DNA of 64,000 nucleotides. It comes from Gracilaria gracilis. Taxonomy: Eukaryota > Rhodophyta > Florideophyceae > Gracilariales > Gracilariaceae. Made by a program: the position numbers and the translations under genes. The DNA lies in the NCBI GenBank assembly GCA_030374805.1, contig JARGSG010000043.1, positions 186,001 to 250,000 on the forward strand, written 5' to 3'. This document shows positions 30,452 to 41,554 of this stretch, piece after piece; the first letter of the stretch is position 1, and each line of letters begins with the position of its first letter. Below the pieces are notes generated by a model. That model worked only from the letters and a program-made list of their open reading frames with translations, was not told the origin of the DNA and did no database searches.

Positions 30452-31708
30452 ATGCGCTTCGCGACGCGAGCGCGCGCCTTTGTGCCGCCGACCTTCGCCC
30501 CGGCGCCGCGCACGCCGCCGCCCCGCATGACGGCGCACAGCGCGAGCCAGCGCGCGTGCCCCGCGCACGACGCGGCGCACCGCTACGCCGTGGCGCCCAT
30601 GATGCAGGTGACGGACCGCCACTTCCGCGCGCTGGCGCGCCTCATCTCGCGCCACGCCACGCTGTACACCGAGATGGTCGTCGACCGCACCCTCATCCAT
30701 AACGAGACGCTGCGCGCCTACTCGCTGCGCGTGCCGCGTGCGCCGCCGTCGCAGCACCCGCTCGTGCTGCAGCTCGGCGGCTCGCAGCCGCATGAGCTGC
30801 AACAGGCGGCGCGTTTCGTCGCCGCGTACCCGTACGATGAGGTCAACTTGAACTGCGGTTGCCCCTCGCCTAAGGTTGCGGGCAACGGCTGCTTTGGCGC
30901 CGCGTTGATGAGGACGCCGCGCGTGGTGGCCGACGCTTGTCGTAGCATGAGACGCGTGTTGCCGCCGCATGTTGACGTCACCGTCAAGTGTCGGATTGGC
31001 GTCGATCATCACGATTCGTTCGCGCAGCTGTGCGAGTTTGTCAGCGTCGTGGCAGAGGAAGGCGGCGTGTCGCACTTTATCATCCACGCGCGCAAGGCTA
31101 TTTTGGGCGGCTTGTCGCCCGAGCAGAATCGAAACGTCCCGCCGCTCAAGTACCACTATGTTTATGACTTGATCAAGCGCTTTCCGCGCTTGAAGTTCAG
31201 CATTAACGGCGGCTTGCACACCGTGGAGGATGTCAACGCCCAACTTGAGCGCGGTGTGTATGGCGTCATGATCGGTCGTGCCGTCATGAATCGCCCGTGG
31301 CACGCCCTGTGTGACGTTGATCATGTCGTGTACGGCTGCAAATGCCCGACGCTGGATAAGCTGCCCGTCACTAGACGCAAGGTCATTCGCAAATACGTGC
31401 AGTATGCGTGCGATGAGATGCGTGCCACTGATTGTTCAAAGCGCGTGTTGGTACGCCCTTTGCTTAACCTGTTTCACGGAGAGAAGAATGGTAAACGATT
31501 CCGGCGCGCTATTGACGAAGGCTTGAAACACGATCTGCCGTTTGATCGCATTGTCCAACTCGCTTGCTCCATGTTGTCGGATGACGTTTTGGATCAACCG
31601 CCGCCGTCGCTGGCAGAGCGTCGTCAGTTGACGCACACTTGTGCCGTCGCGCCCGTGTCGCTGTGCGCTTCTCCGCTTTCTGCAGACGTCTTGCGTCGTG
31701 ATGTGTGA
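30452..31708 (+). CDS. tRNA-dihydrouridine synthase, DusA type
   Basis: A 418-residue flavoenzyme that reduces uridines in the tRNA D-loop. The TIM barrel starts RYAVAPMMQVTDRHFR (FMN-binding loop). The catalytic Cys is in NLNCGCPSPKV, and further family motifs are VTVKCRIGVDHHDSF, HFIIHARKAILGGLSP and FSINGGLHTVEDV, then GVMIGRAVMNRPW. The C-terminal helical domain (RKVIRKYVQYACDEM, LLNLFHGEKNGKRFRRAI) binds tRNA. The His-Ala-Arg-Lys motif is typical of DusA. Residues 1-45 could be a targeting peptide (MRFATRARAFVPPTF). The organelle is uncertain. The frame extends 5' to 30410 only through a GTG codon. Confidence 0.88.
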   Translation: MRFATRARAFVPPTFAPAPRTPPPRMTAHSASQRACPAHDAAHRYAVAPMMQVTDRHFRALARLISRHATLYTEMVVDRTLIHNETLRAYSLRVPRAPPSQHPLVLQLGGSQPHELQQAARFVAAYPYDEVNLNCGCPSPKVAGNGCFGAALMRTPRVVADACRSMRRVLPPHVDVTVKCRIGVDHHDSFAQLCEFVSVVAEEGGVSHFIIHARKAILGGLSPEQNRNVPPLKYHYVYDLIKRFPRLKFSINGGLHTVEDVNAQLERGVYGVMIGRAVMNRPWHALCDVDHVVYGCKCPTLDKLPVTRRKVIRKYVQYACDEMRATDCSKRVLVRPLLNLFHGEKNGKRFRRAIDEGLKHDLPFDRIVQLACSMLSDDVLDQPPPSLAERRQLTHTCAVAPVSLCASPLSADVLRRDV

Positions 31709-32092
31709 CTCTCATCATCTGCTATAGCACAAAGCTTTGAAAGTTACCAACGTAGATGGCACCCTTGATTCCGATTTTGGATGAAGGATAGGATGACAGG
31801 TACTGCATGAGGACGGCCATTTTTAAAGTTGAAGAGCCGCTTTTCAAATTTTTGAATAGACGATGCGTTTGATTGCGGCGCTCTCTTTGGCGACACGCAA
31901 TCATCACGGATCTGATGCATTTTGTGCACCTCAGAACAGGGGCTCTCCCTTTTGCTTGAATTGGTGTGTGCTAAACAGCAACAGCGCCCGTTTCGTTTGT
32001 CCGTTCAAGCTCCGCCGCCCTTCACAACCGTGCCGTTTTTCTTCTTGCGGGCTTCGTTTGTCCTCCTCCTGTGAACGGAACCAACCTTCGCC
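31709..32092. promoter_or_regulatory. Intergenic, promoter of the KNL2-like gene
   Basis: About 380 bases of balanced composition. No separate gene or repeat seen. It ends in a good initiation context, GCCATGG. Confidence 0.4.
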
Positions 32093-34963
32093 ATGGGCGC
32101 TGCCGACACTAATCGCGGCGCTGTTCATCTCTACTCGTGGTTTATTGAGCCCATATGCGCCCGAACAAGTAAACGTTGGAATGGAAATGTTCGCGTTTGG
32201 GGACTGCAGACGCCTTCCTCCACCACATGGTGGCGCTCCTCTTCAATTGCGATCCGAAACTCTTCCACGCAGCTCACGACGCGTTTCGGAACCAACGTCG
32301 TTCTTCATGGCACGCTGTGCGAAACGTATGCCTCGCGCGTGCACATGAATGCTGTCGGCGTTGACATGTTCCGAAATGGCTTTCCTTCTCAATGGAAACC
32401 ATCTTTGCAATCTAGTTTCTCTAAAGCCTCTTCTTTGAAGTGGAACCAAGCGCCCAAAAACAAGCTGAACAAGGCGCGCGCTAACAAGACTGTTTCCATT
32501 CTGAAGAAGTCTGCTCGTCAACAGCAGCCCGGAAAACGCAAGCGCGTCAGGTTCGATGTCAATCTCCGCCCCGTTGACGTACCTTGCCCGCCATCGAAGC
32601 GCCCTCGTGTCACTTTTGTCCGCGCGGACAACCAGCATGCCGAACAACCGCCATCAAAAGCACGAACTCGCTCCAAGCCGCCTCGCTCTGTTTTCGCTGC
32701 TGCACCCAATGTTGCCACACCAAAGTCTCCTCATATCGTGCCAAAAGAACCTTATGCAGTCGCCGTACAAGACACGAATGCAAGCAAGCCCGTCTCATCG
32801 AAAGCAAAACCACGCGCCCGAAGAAAACGAAATGCATCTGGTCGGGCGACGAACGACTCTAACTCAAGTTCAGAATCTCAACCGAGCCGCGGTCGAAGGG
32901 CAAAATCAAAATCACCTGCCAGCACTAAACGATCTTCGCATGACGGGAGCAACAGAAGCACTCTCGTTGCAATCCCCATCGCTAACTCATCTGATATCCT
33001 TAACATTCGACGAAGCAAACGTATTGACGCAGAACCAACTCTGCTCAACGCTCGGAAAGCATCGTCGCAGCCCACGACCCCGACGCTGAGCAAGAAGAAG
33101 CAGAAACGAAACCGAAGCAATTCAGTTCCCCCAAAGCCCAAGCGACAATCCGCACCTCATGCAGAAACACCAAAGGCCAAGCGCACTAGAAGCAGCTCCG
33201 TTCCTTCAAAACGCGTGAAGGCATCGTCACATGATCCACGGCAAGCGGAGGGTCGACGCCGTCGTCGTCGCTCTAGTATTTCGGAGTACGAGAACGAACC
33301 GAAGCTCCGGGAACGGCGTTCCTCTCCGGCGCACAACACTCCTGCACGAGCAGAAACGAACAAGTCGAAGACAACGCATTTGAGGACTGCCACTGTGCAG
33401 TCCAAGCTCAATGCGACCTCCGACGCCAAACCGCTGTCGGAGCCCAGGCGCCGAAGTAGGCGCCTCAGCGAGCAATTGAGCGTGCCTACAACCAAATCAC
33501 AGACGAAAGCTCTTGTGGAATCTAACTCGAAAAACCAGTCGACCCATCCGGTTACGCAGACAACGCGAAGATCGAAGAGAATTCTTGATCAGAGTTCCAA
33601 GCGTGGCCCAAAGCCAGTAGAAAGTAAGCTACCCAAGAAAGATGAGGTTGCAGTACCATCCCGGAGACCTAAGAGAGCACAAAAGGGTGCACGTTTGACG
33701 GACGATGGTTCAGAGAAAGAAAACAGTTCTCGTGAAGATGAGCATCGGTCGCCAAAGCACCGAAAGGCGAAGAGGGGAAGGCCACGAGGGTCAGTAAAGA
33801 AGACGTCTCTTGAGACTCAGACTTCTAAAACACCACCTACCGGGGAGCAAGAAGCAGAGCAAACGCAAACCCGAAGGAGACGTTCCACTCGTGTGAGAAT
33901 CCGTCCGGACGACACTAAAAACCTGCCGACTAAACCAACAATTTCCAAGAAACGAGGCGCGACAGGCTCATCAGGCAAAGAGAAGGTTGTGGGTACTGGT
34001 ACGAACAAACAGATGAAGTGCACGAAGAAAACGGAAAGCAAAGCATGTGCGAGAACTGAATCGAAGCCACACAAGGCATCAGTCGTTCAGTTCGCCAAGA
34101 CGAACCTTCCGACATTGAGACCGAGAAGGAGGGTGTCTTTTGGTCCGGAGTTCAAGTCTGATGATAGTGTTCCGGCTCCACAGGAAGGTCTCACAGGGAG
34201 CTGGTCGGCAAAACAAAGGGAAGACTTCGAAAAGCAACGAAATAGCGTTCCAGCAAACGATCCGAATTACTGGGAGTTAATTGCTGCGGGTGTCGAAGGA
34301 AAAACTGCTGCTCAATGTTTAGAGTTGTGGGAGTCATCATGGTCTTCTCCACCTTGTATCAAGAGGAAGAAAGTTGGTTTTGCTGACGTTGAAAGCGAAC
34401 CTCGAACGAAGAAACCCAAGATGTCCACCCCTCAAGTCATTCAAAACGTCCAGAAAGCATCTAAATCAAAGCGTGGTCGGAATACTGCCAAGTATAGAAC
34501 TTCCGTTCGTCGCCTGGCAGACACATTTGCTCGTGATACGGAAGACGACGCCCTCGAGCCAGAAATCGTAACGCCCAAAATGTCTTGGAAGTTATCAAGC
34601 GGTAGGGCTAACATGCCTAATTTGGGAGACGGAACGCCCGGAACAGAAGTTCGTCAGAAGCGACGAAACGCTGAAAAGGGAGGTGAGCTAGAAACTCCAG
34701 AGATATTGAAGCGTGGGAAGTCTTTCGGTTTAAGAGAGGCAGACCTATACGTCTCTTTGTTCCGGCGGCGGCTCGGTGCTGAACCAATCGTTCCTACCTC
34801 CAAGCAAGTCAAACCTGGGGTGATGCGAAATTTGGCGAAGAAGCCTCCCTTAAATGTTGCGAAAGCCTTCGAGCCTGCTGTGTGTGAGGATGGTACCTCT
34901 CTTTCAGATGCGGAAGGCTCACAGGATAGCGACTCATCCTGCGATGGGGATTTGTTCTTTTAA
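32093..34963 (+). CDS. KNL2: KNL2/MIS18BP1-like centromere protein (SANTA + SANT/Myb)
   Basis: A 956-residue nuclear protein. Residues about 11-105 are a SANTA domain: VHLYSWFIEPICART, then WWRSSSIAIRNSSTQL, TRFGTNVVLHGTL and the diagnostic FRNGFPSQWKPSL. A long disordered Lys/Arg/Ser/Pro-rich region with several bipartite nuclear localisation signals follows. A SANT/Myb domain lies near residues 700-750 (GSWSAKQREDFEKQ, ...NYWELIAAGVEGKTAAQCLELW). SANTA plus SANT is the architecture of MIS18BP1/KNL2, which licenses CENP-A loading at centromeres. Short [K/R]-R-x-R-S-x-S repeats in the linker look like phosphorylation sites. I do not see the CENP-C-like motif of plant KNL2. Confidence 0.8.
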   Translation: MGAADTNRGAVHLYSWFIEPICARTSKRWNGNVRVWGLQTPSSTTWWRSSSIAIRNSSTQLTTRFGTNVVLHGTLCETYASRVHMNAVGVDMFRNGFPSQWKPSLQSSFSKASSLKWNQAPKNKLNKARANKTVSILKKSARQQQPGKRKRVRFDVNLRPVDVPCPPSKRPRVTFVRADNQHAEQPPSKARTRSKPPRSVFAAAPNVATPKSPHIVPKEPYAVAVQDTNASKPVSSKAKPRARRKRNASGRATNDSNSSSESQPSRGRRAKSKSPASTKRSSHDGSNRSTLVAIPIANSSDILNIRRSKRIDAEPTLLNARKASSQPTTPTLSKKKQKRNRSNSVPPKPKRQSAPHAETPKAKRTRSSSVPSKRVKASSHDPRQAEGRRRRRRSSISEYENEPKLRERRSSPAHNTPARAETNKSKTTHLRTATVQSKLNATSDAKPLSEPRRRSRRLSEQLSVPTTKSQTKALVESNSKNQSTHPVTQTTRRSKRILDQSSKRGPKPVESKLPKKDEVAVPSRRPKRAQKGARLTDDGSEKENSSREDEHRSPKHRKAKRGRPRGSVKKTSLETQTSKTPPTGEQEAEQTQTRRRRSTRVRIRPDDTKNLPTKPTISKKRGATGSSGKEKVVGTGTNKQMKCTKKTESKACARTESKPHKASVVQFAKTNLPTLRPRRRVSFGPEFKSDDSVPAPQEGLTGSWSAKQREDFEKQRNSVPANDPNYWELIAAGVEGKTAAQCLELWESSWSSPPCIKRKKVGFADVESEPRTKKPKMSTPQVIQNVQKASKSKRGRNTAKYRTSVRRLADTFARDTEDDALEPEIVTPKMSWKLSSGRANMPNLGDGTPGTEVRQKRRNAEKGGELETPEILKRGKSFGLREADLYVSLFRRRLGAEPIVPTSKQVKPGVMRNLAKKPPLNVAKAFEPAVCEDGTSLSDAEGSQDSDSSCDGDLFF

Positions 34964-35260
34964 GTTTATGAAAGACTATCGCTATGAGAGCGAGGCAGTT
35001 GTATTACCGAAGGTATGTATCTATTCTAATCTGCAAGTTTCTGTTCATGGGGTATAGATATAGCGCACCGTAATTGAATTATTTCTTTTCACCTAGTTCT
35101 TCGATGGATGCGAAATGCTGCAAGAAGAGTAGTTGGTTCAAACACAACCTTTGCGAGCGACAAGGTGTGGATGCCACTTTCTTGTTCAGAGGAAGGATGA
35201 TAAGAGGATGGCACTCTTTATCATCTTATCCTTCAATCAAGGAGGCAAGAGCTGCATAGT
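34964..35260. other. Short convergent intergenic spacer
   Basis: Between the KNL2-like and presenilin 3' ends. An imperfect inverted repeat (AAGGATGATAAGAG with CTTTATCATCTTATCC) lies at about 35193-35233, next to the presenilin 3' end. Confidence 0.4.
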
Positions 35261-36583
35261 TTAGTGGAACAACAACTCATCAAAAAGATTAGCGGTAAAG
35301 GGTTGAAGAGTGTATCTCGTTAGCAAATAAGATAACAAACCAGCAGTAATACTAATAGGCAAAGCAGGCAACGCTTTCCTGCAAACAGTGACAAGGAACA
35401 AGGTAGCACACAAGCCAGCAAGAATAGCCACAAAGCTAGTGACAGCAGTCATAACACCAGTCTTACTAGCTTCAGCCACAAGAATCGAATAGAATACAAA
35501 ATCTCCCAAACCAAGCTTGAGATGAGTGCCGAGCGTTCCAACAGGAACTTCCTCTCTTGGTTCTTCAAATGAGCTTACATTTGGTAGCGTTGTCGGTGTT
35601 TTGGGTACGGGAGCAGGGGGTGGAGCGGTACTTGGCCTGTTCACCTGTCTTATTGGAAAGACCTTTCTTCTGATATACGCCGGTTTCGAAACCTGTGGAC
35701 TTTCCGAAACATCTGATGGAGAAAGCACATCCACTTGTTGAGGTTGTTGCGCTGGGGGCTGCGACTCACTCTCCGTGGGTTGTGTCTCAGACTTTCTTGT
35801 TGGTTTCGGGGTAGTGGACTGTGGTTTTGCTTGTTCCCTACCGGCATCTTTCGGATTGGTGTCATAAACAAGAGCTGGTAAATCATCTCCACGTTCGCGA
35901 GCAATTTTAACTAGCTTCTTGAGAGGGCCACCGGGACCCAGAACTGCGTACAAATCCCAGAGGACTAGACCTGCCAGAACGGTCCATATTGTCCACGATG
36001 GAAGCGGTCGGAATACGAATGCCATCAAGGCGGACATGACCACCAAATACGCTTGGTTGATTACGCGCGGAACGGAGCTGAAAACAGCGAAAAGGCCGGT
36101 TATGGTGAAGTTCCACACGGCTATGACTAAGCTAATCCAATCGAGATTAATGCAATATGAACGACAAAAATCGAAAACGTAGAGACCACCTATGTAGCCG
36201 AAGATGACAAAGACAGCTGTTACGAGCCAACCATTGATGATTTTGGTACGACCAGACTTGTAGAGCCACACGATAAGAAAGGTTAAGACAACCATCAGGC
36301 CAAAGAACACGACCATGAACACAATGGCGATGATGTGATTGTTGTTAGAAGAATCGTCATTCGAAGACTCTGGCCTCTTATATATTTTGTTATTATAGTT
36401 CCGTTCGGGAGTGTAGTTGCACTTCTGTGGATCTCCATGACCATTGACGAACCACACAGCCAGAATCATGCATATCATGACGGGGGTCAATACCCTGGAT
36501 ATGGCGTTCGTAAGCGCGTCATGTTGAGGAATAGTTTGTGGGCGCTGTGGTTGTGGCGAACGTCGGAAAGGATTTCGCGGCAT
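35261..36583 (-). CDS. Presenilin (gamma-secretase aspartyl protease)
   Basis: A 440-residue polytopic protein with about nine membrane spans. The first catalytic Asp is in GLVLWDLYAVLGPGGPLKKL (usually YD, here WD). The second is in KLGLGDFVFYSIL. The PAL motif is LPALPISITAGLL. A hydrophilic Pro/Ser-rich loop of about 120 residues separates spans 6 and 7, where presenilins are autocleaved. It is the catalytic subunit of gamma-secretase in endomembranes. Positions 1-30 are Pro/Arg-rich and cytosolic by prediction. No intron is needed. All catalytic residues are present, so I expect an active enzyme. Confidence 0.9.
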   Translation of the reverse strand: MPRNPFRRSPQPQRPQTIPQHDALTNAISRVLTPVMICMILAVWFVNGHGDPQKCNYTPERNYNNKIYKRPESSNDDSSNNNHIIAIVFMVVFFGLMVVLTFLIVWLYKSGRTKIINGWLVTAVFVIFGYIGGLYVFDFCRSYCINLDWISLVIAVWNFTITGLFAVFSSVPRVINQAYLVVMSALMAFVFRPLPSWTIWTVLAGLVLWDLYAVLGPGGPLKKLVKIARERGDDLPALVYDTNPKDAGREQAKPQSTTPKPTRKSETQPTESESQPPAQQPQQVDVLSPSDVSESPQVSKPAYIRRKVFPIRQVNRPSTAPPPAPVPKTPTTLPNVSSFEEPREEVPVGTLGTHLKLGLGDFVFYSILVAEASKTGVMTAVTSFVAILAGLCATLFLVTVCRKALPALPISITAGLLSYLLTRYTLQPFTANLFDELLFH

Positions 36584-36984
36584 TTTTACCGAATCGAGGG
36601 TGCTGAAAGAGGCGGTTTGTCATGCATGGAAGAGCGGTGGGATGAAGAGGAAGAAGGGCGAAACAATTGCCCCAATGTTGGTCTTGAGGTAACGCTACCT
36701 TCGTACCTTTGAATGTTGCTGGTGGGGGGTGCAACGGTGAGCCGCTGTGTCGGTTGAATAGCTTTTCGGGCAGACAACACCCGCGCAGGCGCGTCTACAA
36801 AGGCATCACCCTGCTGCCTGCCTCATCATGCTCATCCGCCCACGAATTTGGAGCTGTCAATATACGCTCTTGTACACGCACAACACGTATTGCTCCTCCT
36901 CTTGCCGCCGCTCTGGTCTTTGCAGTTGTCAGCAAGCGCAGCGCCGGCACTTGTCTGCTGTGTGGCAATTCTCTTCGCACACGC
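36584..36984. promoter_or_regulatory. Presenilin promoter region
   Basis: Four hundred bases between the presenilin ATG and the copia insertion. Short plus-strand frames here run into the LTR and show no domain. Confidence 0.35.
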
Positions 36985-37121
36985 TGTGAGAGGAAGACTC
37001 TGCCCCGAGGCACTTTACTTGCGAGCTCGCACATCTGAACGTGCTTATGTACTAGACACTACTGTAATGCTGATTGGTTTCAAAAAAATGTGAATCAGCA
37101 AGACTGAAGTGCTGATTGACA
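36985..37121 (-). repeat. 3' LTR of the copia element
   Basis: Identical to the 5' LTR over its first 92 bases, then extends to a second GCTGATTGACA end at 37121. The end is therefore uncertain: 37076 (where identity stops) or 37121. GCTGATT occurs repeatedly here and could mediate length changes. Confidence 0.65.
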
Positions 37122-37137
37122 GTCCCCGGTTGCTGAT

Positions 37138-39609
37138 TCACATTTTGCAGGGTTCGGGTGTGACGTTGAGGCGTGTGCGTAGATCGATGAACCGTTCTTG
37201 TCCAAGCGGTTTTGTGAGTATGTCTGCCAGCATGTCCGCGGTGGGTACTCTGTTGAGTGTGATCGTGTTGTTGGCTATATGGTGCTGGAGATAATGATGC
37301 CGAATGTCTATGTACTTCTTGCGGCGCGTGGGGGCTTGATTGGTTGCGACTAGCATGGATGAGCGGTTATCGATGTGGTGTGGGGTGGGATTCGATTGAG
37401 GGAAGGTGCCGGAGTTAAGCAAGTTTCTCAACCAATTCGTGTGGCGAGTTGCATTTGTTGCCGCTATATATTCTGCCTCTGTTGTTGATAAGGCAACTAC
37501 GTTTTGCTTTTTTGACTCCCAGGAGATTGGCGTGTTGCCAAAGAGGTGTACATTGCCCGTGATGGACTTGCGATTCTTTTCATTTGCGAAGTCCGCATCA
37601 CTGTAGGTTTCGAGGAGGGGTGCTGCTTTCTTTCGCTGCTTGGTGGTGTATAGGAGTCCGTATGTTTTTGTGCCTTGAAGGTATCGAAGAAGCGTCTTCA
37701 GTGCTTGCCAGTGGTGTTTGTGTGGTTTAGCCATGTGTTGTGCGAGACGGTTTGTGGCGTACATAATGTCTGGGCGAGTACTGTCTGTGATATATCTGAT
37801 TTCGCCGAGTATAGAGCGGTACGTCGTTGTTTCCTTTGGCGTTAGCGGTTCTGTCTCGGGTTGTTGATCTAAATGTTTGACTGTGTTGTATGGTGTTTTC
37901 GTTGGGTTACAGTTCTGCATGTTTGTCTGCGTCAGTATTGCTTCGATTGCGTCGGGTTGCGAGATATGCGTGTGGCCTTCTGCAGTGTGGCGAATGGTCC
38001 AGTTCAAGAAGCGTGTGGGCGTTCCGAGTCGCTTGATTTTGTATTTGGTCAGGAGCTGGTGGTGGAGTTCGTCGATTAGTTTGCGGTTTGAAGCGAGTAC
38101 TAGGAAATCATCGATGGTGGTGCTGACTAATGTGAATCCTTTGTTGGTCGTCTTTGTGTATAGACAGGGGTCATGTTCTGACGGCTTGAACTGTAGTTCG
38201 GTAAGGAATTTCTGGAGACCGTGATTGTAATAATATGCTGCTGGTGGCGAGCCATATAGGTTGCCTATGAGTTGACCATATTGGGTTTTGTGGTTGTATG
38301 TGCCGTCGAAGTTGGGCATTTGCTTGACATATACAGGTTTGTCATGCTGATATTCTTCGTGAAGATATGCAGACTTAATGTCGAAATGTTCGAGGGGGTA
38401 CTGGTGAGCGGCGTGTAGCGCGATGAGAAGGCGTTGCGTGGTGCGATCTGCCGTGTATGTGGTTCTGTGATTGGGATTGAAGTGGAGCCCTGGTTTCATC
38501 AGGTCCCCTCTTAGATTGCATCTGGCTTTGCGTTGGGTTATCGTGCCTTCTGCTGATCTTTTGTACCTGTATAGCATCATCAGTGGTATTGTGGCTTCTT
38601 TGGGTGGGGTAAAGTCGTGCGGGAGCCACTTTATACTCGCATGTTGATCGAGGTTACTGAGTTCTTGGTCGTGAGCTTTTTGCCAGAGGTGGGCATCAGG
38701 ATATTCTCGAGCGTGTTGAAGATTGCGTGGTGGCGGCGTACTGAGTGTGATATTTGTGGGTGTTGGTTGTTTGTGATGCGCTCTGACTTTGAAGGCGTGC
38801 GTGGTTGTGGTTGTGGGATCTTGACTTTTGTCGTAGGGGTGAAAGTCTTGAGCGCGAATTTGTTGGTACCGTTTGGTTTTAAGGTTTAGTACGGTGATGT
38901 GGGTTAGGGAGTTGGCGTACATGTATCTCGCGGGGTCTGCTCGGGGTTGCATTTTGGTCTTGGGTGCGTATACTGGGATGGTGCCAACTTGGCCGAAAGT
39001 GTAGAGTCGTTCCATTGAGGGCTTTTGGCCGTACCACAGATGGTAAGGGGATGTGTTGGTGCTGGTATGATGAATCAGATTGTACTTAAATATTGTGTCG
39101 CGAGCGGCATCCTCCCAGTATTGGTCTGGAAGTTGGGCTGCTGTGAGTAGAGCTCGAACTGATTCCATGAGCGTTCTATTGATTCTCTCTGCGATAGAGT
39201 TTTCTTGCGGCTGATGGGGAGTGCGCAGGTGATGTTGCAGGTTGTATGCGGCGTATATGGCTTTCATTTGCGCTGAAGTGTATTCTTTGGCATTGTCTGT
39301 GCGGAAGTGATGAATTGGGTGTTGCATTCTGGTGGCTATGTGGTGTAGCGTTTGTTGGATGTGAGGAGGGATGTCTTTTCGGTCTTTGATAAAGTGTGCG
39401 AATGCGAATCTGCTCGTAGCACAGATGAGGATTAATATATGATTATTGCCGTGTGTTGATGTCGGTTTCACCGGTCCACAGGTGTCTGAACTGATATAGG
39501 CGCCTACTGGGTAGGTGTGGGTTGTTGGTCTATGTGGGGCGGGGTATAACTTGGCGTTGTGGCATCCTGTGCACGTGAGCTGTGTGTCTGTGGGAAGTGT
39601 TTTGGGCAT
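37138..39609 (-). other. copia integrase-RT-RNase H region
   Basis: Fossil coding region, 823 residues open. Integrase blocks SDTCGPVKPTSTHGN and FRTDNAKEYTS...PHQPQENSIAERINRTL are followed by reverse transcriptase (FDIKSAYLHEEYQ, STTIDDFLVLASN in place of the usual YVDD box). RNase H follows (TYSDADFANEKNRKSITG, ALSTTEAEYIAATNA, RHHYLQHHIANNTI, ADILTKPLG). Motifs are typical of Pseudoviridae-type elements. Confidence 0.9.
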
Positions 39610-39628
39610 GGTCGGTATGAGTCGGTGT

Positions 39629-41302
39629 TTAGCTGTTAGGGCTATTTTGACCGGATGTGCGTGATTGAGGCGTATGTGCCACTCGTGTGCTTGGCGTTGT
39701 GAGTGTGTAAGTGGTTTGGGTGGTGTTGGGATTGTGAAGAGTGCTGAGGCGTGACGGTTTGGTTGGGTTTATCCGTTTTTGGTTGATCGGGAGGGTGGGT
39801 TTTTTGGGAGCTGTGCTTTGTGTGTGGCGTGGAACTGGTTGGTGTGTGAGGCGGTGAGGGGTTGGGGATGTTGTCGTCTTTGGAATCTTGGTGGGTTTAC
39901 GTGGTATAGTGCGTACTGTGTGTGCAGCAGTGTGTTCTATGATATTGCCTTGAAGTTCGTACTGGTTATTGCGCCAGGTGGCGGTGGCCATAAGATGCGG
40001 ACGTGCGGCTTTGGTGTTTACGATGTAACCATGGTTGGGAGTGAAGGTTACGTGGCCATAGCGGTTGGCGAGATCATTAACCGAGAGTAGGTTGTGATGC
40101 AAACGTTGGTTGGCTACCGCATATGTGCTGAGTGTGTGCTTAGTCCTGTGGGGGCGGATTTTGAGGATTCCATGGTGGGTACACTTGCTCCGCTGGTTTG
40201 TGGCAGTCGTGGTGAACATATCGCGAGACAGGGGTGTCATCGATCGGTTAGGTCGTGTGATATGACTTGGGGTAGCGCCGCTGTCGAGTATGAACTTACC
40301 CGTTGCTTCGGTGTCAGCCTCCGATGTGACATCTGCCGGTGGTGGTGGGGGTGGAGGTAACTGAGGTTGTTGGTAGTTCTGCTGGTGTGGTGGGGGGAGT
40401 GGGGGATAATTCCATTGGACATAATTCGCTCGGTGCTGCTGATGGTGTTTGGGATGTCCCGGGTGGCGGCAGTCTTGGTCGGAATGTTGGGGCTGTCGGA
40501 GGCCTAGGGAGATGTGAAATTGGCATGGTTTTCCAGTAAAGGGGGGGCGGTTGTAAGTAAAGGGGGGGCGGTTGCGGGGTGGATAATACGGTCGGCCATA
40601 TGGGCGATATTGTGGTGGGCGTTGGTACTCCCCGGTGTATTGTTGAATCTGTGGTTTGTAGTCCCCGGTGAAGGTCTGAGGCATGAGGAGGGACCTGCTG
40701 TGGCCTTTTTCTGTTGGAAATTGTATAGCTTCTTGAATGATCTGGTGAAGTCTTGGATCGTTGATGGCTTGTTGGCCAGAAATTGGAAGGCGATGCTGGA
40801 GAGTGCTGGGTTGTCTTTGAGGCCTTCAATGAGGAAGTCGACCGTTGTACCTTCATCTTCTATTTTGGGTATCTCGCTGCTAGCATCTTCTCTCGGATGT
40901 CTCGGTGTTCTTTGATATAATCGGATACTTTGGTGTCTTCTTTGAAAAGGATGCTTTCCGCTTCGGTTTTGAGGAACTGGTGGTCCTCTTCTGTGGATTG
41001 ATTGACATGGTGTAGAATGCTTTGGACTAGGTCGTGGGGTGTGGGATTGTCGTCTGGTTTGAATACTTGTCCCATGATGTTGGCTGGAACTGTGGACACG
41101 ATGGCGGGTGGTGAGTTTGGACTTTTTGATCTTGTAGGTTTTGAGTTCGGCTGGGTCGAGAGGGATTGGTGGGTTCCCGTTGAAATGATCTTCTGCATCG
41201 ATGGTGATGGGCATGATTGTTCATGGTGTAAAACCAGTAGGTGTAGTTGCCTGGGTTGAGTACAGGTAGGGCTGGTTGGATGTTGGGTGTCTCTGTGTTC
41301 AT
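39629..41302 (-). other. copia gag and protease region
   Basis: Fossil coding region in overlapping frames. Near 41.0-41.2 kb lies a gag-type segment (TNSRHHVNQSTEEDHQ-like and DYIKEHRDIREKM stretches). A Pro/Tyr-rich tract follows. Protease signature FILDSGATPSHI lies near 40.3 kb. A usual zinc knuckle was not recognised. Confidence 0.65.
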
Positions 41303-41543
41303 GGTGGAGTGATTTTGTGTGGTGTCTTGTGGGGTGTGATTGTCTGTGGCTGATAGAATGGCGTTTTCGTAGAGTTTCGGATGTCAGGTGGGAGATGTCG
41401 TTGTTGAGCTCCCGTCTGAGACGACGGGTGAGGCGGTTGTATGTGTCCGTGGTGGTTCTGGGTGTTTGCGTTCGGGGGTGGTGACTACTGGGGCCGGTTT
41501 GTGGAAAGGAAGAGGGAACGGCTGTGGGTTTTGCTTTGCGTGT

Positions 41544-41554
41544 GGCCCATAACC
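41544..41554 (-). other. Copia-type primer-binding site (initiator tRNA anticodon loop)
   Basis: Directly inside the 5' LTR the minus strand reads GGTTATGGGCC. This is complementary to GGCCCATAACC, the anticodon stem-loop region of plant and animal initiator tRNA-Met, not to a tRNA 3' end. Drosophila copia uses the same site, primed by a tRNA half. Confidence 0.65.

Noticed and set aside
36848-37093. Small frame with a signal-peptide-like start running into the copia LTR
   Set aside because: Half of it is LTR sequence; composition alone.
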